Shown: positions 14,190 to 19,148 of the stretch, piece after piece
How the letters are laid out: each line of letters begins with the position of its first letter
Numbering within the stretch: the stretch's first letter is position 1
Origin: Pseudomonadota bacterium
Lineage (GTDB): Bacteria; Pseudomonadota; Alphaproteobacteria; Sphingomonadales; Sphingomonadaceae
Assembly (NCBI GenBank): GCA_023422695.1
Contig: JAFAGN010000086.1
Location: forward strand, 1 to 19,148
DNA: 19,148 bases
Direction: 5' to 3'
Notes under the pieces: model-generated
Seen by the model: the letters and a program-made list of their open reading frames with translations, nothing else
Database searches by the model: none
What the model was told of the DNA's origin: nothing
Position numbers and translations under genes: made by a program

Positions 14190-14213
14190 GAAGTGCCTCG
14201 CACTTCCATTTTT
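14190..14213 (+). terminator. Terminator-like hairpin in the receptor-phaR gap
   Basis: GAAGTGC pairs perfectly with GCACTTC around a CTC loop and is followed by CATTTTT, so it would work as a modest intrinsic terminator on the + strand. No + strand gene ends just upstream; the nearest upstream gene (the receptor) is on the - strand. It could end a small RNA started in the gap at about 14040-14110, or block antisense transcription from entering phaR. Confidence 0.4.
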
Positions 14214-14509
14214 CGAGAAAAAAATGCCAAGAATCAGATTTCATGTGAAACTAAATTACATCTGTAGCCTGATTGGTGGCTTCAAGTGGCATGGCAATCT
14301 GCGCAGCCCCATCATGAACGCCCCAGCGTTCGAAGTTTGCATCGTCGACAATAGGGAGGCGTGATCCGCGAATCGCTCGCCATTTGGTTTGCCGCTGTGA
14401 GGCAGCGCATGTTGCGATGCATCATAATTTGGTGCTATTGCGCCGATCAATCGAACTACCCGCGCGGCGCGGTCGCCATGATGCGGAACAACAAGGAGCG
14501 CGGGTCAAG

Positions 14510-15046
14510 ATGGCGAAGTCCAAGGCGGCGGCGGACGATGGCGTCGTCACGATCAAGAAATACGCCAACCGGCGGCTCTATGATACCGAGCGCAGCTGCT
14601 ACATCACCCTCGAGGATCTGGGCGCCATGGTGCGCGACGGGCGTGAATTTCGCGTCGTCGATGCTAAGAGCGGCGAGGACATCACGCATAATGTGCTGAC
14701 GCAGATCATCATGGACGAGGAAACGCGCGGCGAAACCTTGCTGCCGGTCAATTTCCTGCGCCACCTGATCGGCATGTATGGCGACAAGATGCAGTCGATG
14801 GTGCCGCAATATCTGGAAGCGTCGATGGCGGCGTTCCGCAAGAACCAGCAGGATGTTCGCGCCGCATTCGACGGCGCGCTCGGGTCGAACCCACTCGCCG
14901 AATTGACCCGCCGCAATATGGAAATGTTCCAGCAGGCGGCGGGCGCCTTCATTCCAGGCGCTGGCGCCAGCAAGGCGAAAGATGCCGAAATTGCCGCGCT
15001 GAAGGCCGAAGTGGCCGCGCTGAAGGCCGAGCTCGCCAAGAAGTGA
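14510..15046 (+). CDS. phaR: Polyhydroxyalkanoate synthesis repressor PhaR
   Basis: 178 residues. DNA-binding regulator that senses PHA granules and represses phasin (phaP) and its own gene in related bacteria. The N-terminal PHB/PHA accumulation DNA-binding domain covers about 13-72 (IKKYANRRLYDTERSCYITL is the signature). A second conserved segment, LLPVNFLRHLIGMYGDKMQ, is at 77-95 and fits the PHB_acc domain that follows in this family. The C-terminal AEIAALKAEVAALKAELAKK repeat is a predicted coiled coil. ATG at 14510 is chosen because AAGGAG lies at 14493-14498 and the conserved domain begins close after it; the frame open back to 14384 carries Cys- and His-rich sequence with no family likeness. 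No pha biosynthesis gene lies next to it. The following gene, proS, starts 47 bases downstream and may share its transcript. Confidence 0.92.
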   Translation: MAKSKAAADDGVVTIKKYANRRLYDTERSCYITLEDLGAMVRDGREFRVVDAKSGEDITHNVLTQIIMDEETRGETLLPVNFLRHLIGMYGDKMQSMVPQYLEASMAAFRKNQQDVRAAFDGALGSNPLAELTRRNMEMFQQAAGAFIPGAGASKAKDAEIAALKAEVAALKAELAKK

Positions 15047-15093
15047 AATGACGGGCGCTGAGGCGCCTCCAACGACAGAAATACGGACAATTC

Positions 15094-16620
15094 ATGGTCA
15101 AACATGCGCTCAGCGTAACCCGGCAGGCCGACTTTGCGGCCTGGTATCAGGATGTCATTGCCGAGGCCGATCTGGCCGAAGAGTCGGGCGTGCGCGGCTG
15201 CATGGTGATCAAGCCGTGGGGTTACGGCATCTGGGAACGTATCCAGACGGTGATGGACGCGGCGATCAAGGACGCCGGGGTCCAGAACTGCTATTTCCCG
15301 CTCTTCATTCCTTTAAGCTTCTTTGAGAAGGAAGCCGACCATGTCGATGGTTTTGCAAAGGAAATGGCGGTTGTCACCCACCACCGCCTGATCGGTGACG
15401 GCAAGGGCAAGCTGATCCCTGATCCCGAAGCAAAGCTCGAAGAACCGCTGATCGTCCGCCCGACGTCGGAGACGGTGATCGGCGCCGCGATGAGCCGCTG
15501 GGTGCAGAGCTGGCGCGACCTGCCGCTCAAGGTCAATCAATGGGCCAATGTCGTGCGCTGGGAAATGCGCACGCGCATGTTCCTGCGCACCAGCGAATTC
15601 CTGTGGCAGGAAGGACATACTGCGCACGCCGACCGCGACGACGCGATGGCCGAAACGCTGCGCGCGCTCGAAATATATCGTGCCTTTGCCGAGGATGTGC
15701 TGGCGATGCCGGTCGTCGCGGGCGAAAAGCCCGAGAACGAGCGCTTTCCGGGCGCCGTCGCGACCTATTCGATCGAAGCGATGATGCAGGACGGCAAGGC
15801 TTTGCAGGCGGGTACCTCGCATTATCTGGGGACCGGTTTCGCCGAAGCCGCGGGCATCCGCTATCAGGACAAGGATGGCGGCCACAGCCTGTGCCACACG
15901 ACGAGCTGGGGTGTGTCGACGCGGATGATCGGCGGCGTCATCATGACCCACGGCGACGACGATGGCCTGCGCTGTCCGCCGCGCATCGCGCCGCACCAGA
16001 TCGTGATCGTGCCGATGCTGCGCGATAATGAGGAAGACGCGGCGATCCTCGACTATTGCCGCGGTATAGAGGCCGATTTGAAGGCGCTCGATGCGTTTCG
16101 CGAACCGGTGCGGGTGCTGCTCGACGCCGGGGCCAACAAGGCGCAGACCAAGCGCTGGGGCTGGGTCAAGAAGGGTGCGCCGATCATCCTTGAGATCGGC
16201 CCGCGCGACATGGCGGGCGGCAATGTCGCGGTGATCCGCCGCGACCGGCTGTACAAGGACGATGGCAAGCTCAATTCGGCGTTCATCGCGAAGGGCGATT
16301 TTGTCGCCGAAGCGGTGGCGATGCTGGAGGATATCCAGACGAGCCTGCACGCCGAGGCCAAACAGCGCCTTCACGCAAATATCCGCCGCGACGTCACCGA
16401 TCTGGCCGCGCATTTTGCGGGCGACGACAAGGTTGTCGGTTGGGCCGAAGTGCAATGGGCGCGCCCGACCGGCGCGGCGCTCGACGGGATCGTGGCGCAG
16501 TTGAAAGCGCTGAAGCTGACGATGCGCAACACCCCGCTCGACGCCGCACCCGCCGACGGCGTCTGCTTCTTCACCGGCGAACCCGCCGTCGAACGCGTGC
16601 TGATCGGCCGGACCTATTGA
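15094..16620 (+). CDS. proS: Prolyl-tRNA synthetase, archaeal/eukaryotic type
   Basis: 508 residues, class II synthetase that charges tRNA-Pro in the cytoplasm. Class II motif regions: VRPTSETVIGAAMSRWVQSW (121-140), VRWEMRTRMFLRTSEFLWQE (154-173) and WGVSTRMIGGVIMTHGDDDG (272-291). The anticodon-binding domain follows (about 300-400), including KRWGWVKKGAPIILEIGPRD. The protein ends in a C-terminal extension with terminal GRTY. The end tyrosine, the C-terminal extension and the absence of the roughly 180-residue editing insert between motifs 2 and 3 mark the archaeal/eukaryotic-type (ProS type 3) enzyme instead of the E. coli-type. The start ATG has GGA six bases upstream. It lies between phaR and rnr, with a palindromic repeat after it. 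Confidence 0.95.
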   Translation: MVKHALSVTRQADFAAWYQDVIAEADLAEESGVRGCMVIKPWGYGIWERIQTVMDAAIKDAGVQNCYFPLFIPLSFFEKEADHVDGFAKEMAVVTHHRLIGDGKGKLIPDPEAKLEEPLIVRPTSETVIGAAMSRWVQSWRDLPLKVNQWANVVRWEMRTRMFLRTSEFLWQEGHTAHADRDDAMAETLRALEIYRAFAEDVLAMPVVAGEKPENERFPGAVATYSIEAMMQDGKALQAGTSHYLGTGFAEAAGIRYQDKDGGHSLCHTTSWGVSTRMIGGVIMTHGDDDGLRCPPRIAPHQIVIVPMLRDNEEDAAILDYCRGIEADLKALDAFREPVRVLLDAGANKAQTKRWGWVKKGAPIILEIGPRDMAGGNVAVIRRDRLYKDDGKLNSAFIAKGDFVAEAVAMLEDIQTSLHAEAKQRLHANIRRDVTDLAAHFAGDDKVVGWAEVQWARPTGAALDGIVAQLKALKLTMRNTPLDAAPADGVCFFTGEPAVERVLIGRTY

Positions 16621-16625
16621 TTTTG

Positions 16626-16774
16626 TTCGCGCGAAGGCGCGGAGGCGCGGAGATGTCGTGCCTGCCGCGAAGCGGTTTTCTCGTTCCGGCGCTGCGGCCT
16701 TTCGCGTCGCCGCATAAAGAAATAGGCTTATCGGCCCCACACGCCTTCTCCGCGCCTTCGCGTCTCCGCGCGAA
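16626..16774. repeat. Inverted repeat, family C-like (GGCGCGGAG words)
   Basis: Arms of 27 bases at 16626-16652 and 16748-16774 are imperfect reverse complements, built from TTCGCGCG and repeated GGCGCGGAG/GACGCGGAG-type words. The loop is about 95 bases. It shares the GCGGAG tandem word with the long element at 4469-4716, so I place it in the same broad family. It fills the proS-rnr gap (172 bases), and no gene or U-run terminator is seen there. Confidence 0.75.
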
Positions 16775-16792
16775 CCAATTGGACAGCGCCTC

Positions 16793-19111
16793 ATGAAAAA
16801 GCCCAAGCCGCAACCCGGCCTCCCGATGCGCGAGCAGATCCTGCGCTTTATCGAAGAGAGCAAGGAGGCTGTCGGGAAGCGCGAGATTGCCAAGCATTTT
16901 GCGCTGCACGGCAACGACAAGATCGCGTTGAAAGCGCTGCTCAAGGACATGACCGACGAGGGGCTGGTCGATCTGGCCGCCGGGCGCGCGTTCCACAAGC
17001 ATGGCGGGTTGCCGCGGGTGACGGTGGTGCGGGTCGCGGCGATCGATGGGAGCACGGTTTGGGCGGTGCCGGAACGGTGGGAGGCCGCGAGCCCGGCGCC
17101 GCGCCTGCGCGTAATGGAGCAAGGTCGCAAAGGCGCGCTGGGCGTCGGCGACCGCATATTGGCGCGAACCGAAGAACGCGGCGGCGGCCATGTCGCGCAT
17201 CCGATGAAGCGGTTGCAGGCGGGCGGCGAGACGGTGATCGGCGTGCTGGTCGAGGATATGGGGCCGGGCGGCAAGCCGATGCTGTGGTTGCGCCCCGCCG
17301 ACAAGCGCGCGCGATACGACTTTGCGGTGGCCGACAAGGGCGACGCGAGTATCGGCGACCTTGTGCGCGCTGAACTCACCGGACGCGGCGCCGCGATCAA
17401 GGCGAGGGTCATCGAACGCATCGGCGATCCCTTCGCGCCCAAATCGCTCAGCATGATCGCGATCGCGCGCCACGAAATCCCGCATGTGTTCGGCGCCGAA
17501 ACGCTTGCCGAGGCCGAGATTGCAGCGAAGCTGCCGCTCACCCCTGACGGCCGCGAGGATCTGCGCGACCTGCCGATCGTCGCGATCGACCCGATCGATG
17601 CGCGCGACCATGATGATGCGGTGTGGGCGGTCCCCGACGACGATGCGACCAACAAGGGCGGTTTTCGCGCGATCGTCGCGATCGCCGATGTCAGCTTTTA
17701 TGTCCGCCCCGACGGCGCGCTCGACCGCGAGGCGCGGCGGCGCGGCAATAGCGTTTATTTCCCCGACCAGGTCGTCCCGATGCTGCCCGAAACGCTGTCG
17801 GCGGGTGTCTGCTCGCTGAAAGCGGGGCAGGACCGCGCCGCGATGGCGTGCCACCTCGTCATCGACAAGCATGGCAAGGTGACGTCATGGCGTTTTAACC
17901 GCGCGCTCGTGCGGCTGCGCGCCAACATCGCCTATGAACATGCGCAGGCGGCGTATGACGCCGGAGCGCCGCGTGAGAATTGGGATGCCGATGTGCTCCC
18001 GACGCTCCAAAACCTGTGGGCCTGCTGGGCGCTGCTCGCCAAGGCCCGCGCGGCGCGCGCGCCGCTCGACCTCGACCTGCCCGAACGGCAGGTGATCCTC
18101 GACGAGCAGGGCGGGATCGCCGAAATCCGCGTCCGCGACCGGCTCGATTCGATGCGGCTGATCGAGGATTATATGATCGCGGCGAACGTCGCGGCGGCAA
18201 AGGCGCTCGAGGCGAAGAAGTCGCCGGTGATGTACCGCATCCACGAGCCGCCGAGCCGCGAAAAGCTGGTCAGCCTCAAGGATTATCTCGAAACCTTTGA
18301 ACAGAGTTTCGCGCTCGGACAGGTGATCACCCCCGCGGTATTCAACCGCCTGATCGACGGCTTTTCCGAAGACGACCGGCTGCCCGAAATCATGCAGGCG
18401 ATTTTGCGCAGCCAGACGCAGGCCTATTATGGCCCCGCGAACGCCGGGCATTTCGGGTTGGCGCTCGGCAGCTACGCGCACTTCACCTCACCGATCCGCC
18501 GCTACGCCGATCTGATCGTCCACCGCGCGTTGGTCGATAGTTACAAGCTCGAGGTTCCCGGCAAGCCCAAAGGCCTGCCCGCACGCACCGGGCTGGGCGA
18601 GGCCGACGCCAAGGGGCTGTCGCGCATCGGCGAAGCGATCAGCGCATTGGAACGCCGCGCGATGGAGGCCGAGCGGGAGACGGTCGACCGCTATGTCGCG
18701 GCCTATCTGGCGACGAAGACGGGTGAAATCGTGCAAGCGCGGATCACCGGGGTGCAGCCGTTCGGCTTTTTCGCGACGGTGGACGGGCTGGGCGGCGACG
18801 GACTGGTGCCGGTGTCGACGCTGGGCAGCGAGCGCTTCTTCTACGACGAGGCGGCGCGCAGCCTGGATAGCGAACATGGCCGGGTCAGCTTCACCACCGG
18901 CCAGCGGATCGACCTGCGGCTGATCGACGCCAATCCGATCAGTGGGGCGCTGCGCTTCGAACTGCCCGATGCGCCCGAGGGCGGGTATCGCAACCGCGGA
19001 CCGCGGCGCGACGGGACGAAGGACCGCGGCGCTAAGGACAAGGCGGGCAAGCATATGGTCGGCAAGCGCGGGCGGCCGGCGAATATCAAGCACAAGGGGC
19101 GGCGGCGCTAA
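16793..19111 (+). CDS. rnr: Ribonuclease R
   Basis: 772 residues, RNB/RNase II family 3'-5' exoribonuclease that degrades structured RNA and helps in rRNA and tmRNA quality control. The order is an N-terminal winged-helix region (about 9-68), cold-shock-like OB domains (about 70-240), the RNB catalytic domain (about 245-575), an S1 domain (about 640-720, GEIVQARITGVQPFGFFATV) and a Lys/Arg-rich tail (about 730-772) typical of RNase R and absent from RNase II. The metal-binding acidic cluster is IDPIDARDHDDAV with D266, D272, D274 and D275, equivalent to D272, D278, D280 and D281 of E. coli RNase R. The second signature YAHFTSPIRRYADLIVHRAL is present. The ATG at 16793 has only a weak GGACAG upstream. 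Complete. Confidence 0.95.
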   Translation: MKKPKPQPGLPMREQILRFIEESKEAVGKREIAKHFALHGNDKIALKALLKDMTDEGLVDLAAGRAFHKHGGLPRVTVVRVAAIDGSTVWAVPERWEAASPAPRLRVMEQGRKGALGVGDRILARTEERGGGHVAHPMKRLQAGGETVIGVLVEDMGPGGKPMLWLRPADKRARYDFAVADKGDASIGDLVRAELTGRGAAIKARVIERIGDPFAPKSLSMIAIARHEIPHVFGAETLAEAEIAAKLPLTPDGREDLRDLPIVAIDPIDARDHDDAVWAVPDDDATNKGGFRAIVAIADVSFYVRPDGALDREARRRGNSVYFPDQVVPMLPETLSAGVCSLKAGQDRAAMACHLVIDKHGKVTSWRFNRALVRLRANIAYEHAQAAYDAGAPRENWDADVLPTLQNLWACWALLAKARAARAPLDLDLPERQVILDEQGGIAEIRVRDRLDSMRLIEDYMIAANVAAAKALEAKKSPVMYRIHEPPSREKLVSLKDYLETFEQSFALGQVITPAVFNRLIDGFSEDDRLPEIMQAILRSQTQAYYGPANAGHFGLALGSYAHFTSPIRRYADLIVHRALVDSYKLEVPGKPKGLPARTGLGEADAKGLSRIGEAISALERRAMEAERETVDRYVAAYLATKTGEIVQARITGVQPFGFFATVDGLGGDGLVPVSTLGSERFFYDEAARSLDSEHGRVSFTTGQRIDLRLIDANPISGALRFELPDAPEGGYRNRGPRRDGTKDRGAKDKAGKHMVGKRGRPANIKHKGRRR

Positions 19112-19120
19112 GCCAATCCT

Positions 19121-19148
19121 CGTCATTGCTAGCGAAGCGAAGCAATCC
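19121..19148. repeat. Truncated family B repeat at the contig end
   Basis: The last 28 bases match the left arm of the family B element (as given by the reverse complement of its 3' arm at 3954-3985) at 26 of 28 positions. The window stops at the end of that arm, so the loop and the right arm are missing. It starts nine bases after the rnr stop. A contig break inside a dispersed repeat is the likely reason. Confidence 0.85.

Larger units (their letters stand above)
13987..14509. other. Long divergent intergenic region between receptor gene and phaR
   Basis: 523 bases without a convincing gene. It must hold the promoters of the receptor (-) and of phaR (+). It includes an 11-bp inverted repeat close to the receptor gene, a terminator-like hairpin at 14190-14213, and an AT-rich stretch (about 14205-14275) that stands out from the GC-rich surroundings. 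Near phaR, several TGC/GCA words cluster at about 14402-14441; PhaR proteins studied elsewhere bind TGC-rich DNA and repress their own gene, so this may be an autoregulatory site (speculative). CATAAT at 14423-14428 could be a -10 box, but I see no matching -35. Short open frames here look random. Confidence 0.6.

Noticed and set aside
14086..14364. Open frame of 92 codons in the receptor-phaR gap
   Set aside because: No convincing Shine-Dalgarno, no recognisable domain, mixed composition, and it crosses the terminator-like hairpin.
14384..14509. N-terminal extension of PhaR by 42 residues
   Set aside because: The extension is Cys/His/Arg-rich and unlike the family; the ATG at 14510 has AAGGAG upstream and begins just before the conserved domain.
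15047..15093. Terminator between phaR and proS
   Set aside because: GGCGC/GCGCC forms only a 5-bp stem with no U-run after it.
15313..17655. Long open frame on the - strand spanning proS and rnr
   Set aside because: It crosses two well-supported genes and an intergenic repeat, and its product is composed of Arg/Ala-rich shadow sequence.

Overview
The window reads as an alphaproteobacterial chromosome segment, most likely from a sphingomonad (Sphingopyxis/Sphingomonas type). Reasons: high GC throughout, a PhaR-type polyhydroxyalkanoate regulator, a large TonB-dependent receptor, a bacterial-type propionyl-CoA carboxylase alpha subunit, and several palindromic intergenic repeats of kinds I associate with sphingomonads. 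The genus is inference. The window appears to be a whole assembly contig: its first 18 bases nearly match the Tn5/Nextera mosaic end, and its last 28 bases are one arm of a dispersed repeat.

Left part (21-4423, + strand): a 5'-truncated biotin synthase gene (bioB), a small DUF1311/LprI-like secreted protein and the biotin-carrying alpha subunit of propionyl-CoA carboxylase (pccA) overlap by 4 and 1 bases and form one translationally coupled unit that links biotin synthesis to a biotin-dependent enzyme. A CsaA-like tRNA-binding protein and a MAPEG membrane protein follow, each preceded by a palindromic repeat.

Middle (4424-8481): a long inverted repeat, then a divergent pair made of a kynurenine-formamidase-like cyclase (-) and an MHS-type MFS symporter (+) with another inverted repeat between them, then a catabolic-size alanine racemase (+) whose end overlaps the end of the next, convergent gene.

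Right-middle (8478-13986, - strand): the most interesting block. A TonB-dependent receptor of 1098 residues is followed by a strong intrinsic terminator and then two tandem genes, each with an N-terminal repeat (TPR/Sel1-like) region and a C-terminal Fe(II)/2-oxoglutarate oxygenase domain. The two oxygenases belong to different families, AspH-like with a two-His site and prolyl-4-hydroxylase-like with an HxD...H site. I infer an uptake-plus-modification cassette of unknown substrate.

A 523-base noncoding gap (13987-14509) holds an 11-bp inverted repeat near the receptor gene and a terminator-like hairpin on the + strand. Right part (14510-19111, + strand): phaR, a prolyl-tRNA synthetase of the archaeal/eukaryotic type, and RNase R, with an inverted repeat between the last two. 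I see no tRNA, rRNA, CRISPR array, transposase or phage gene.
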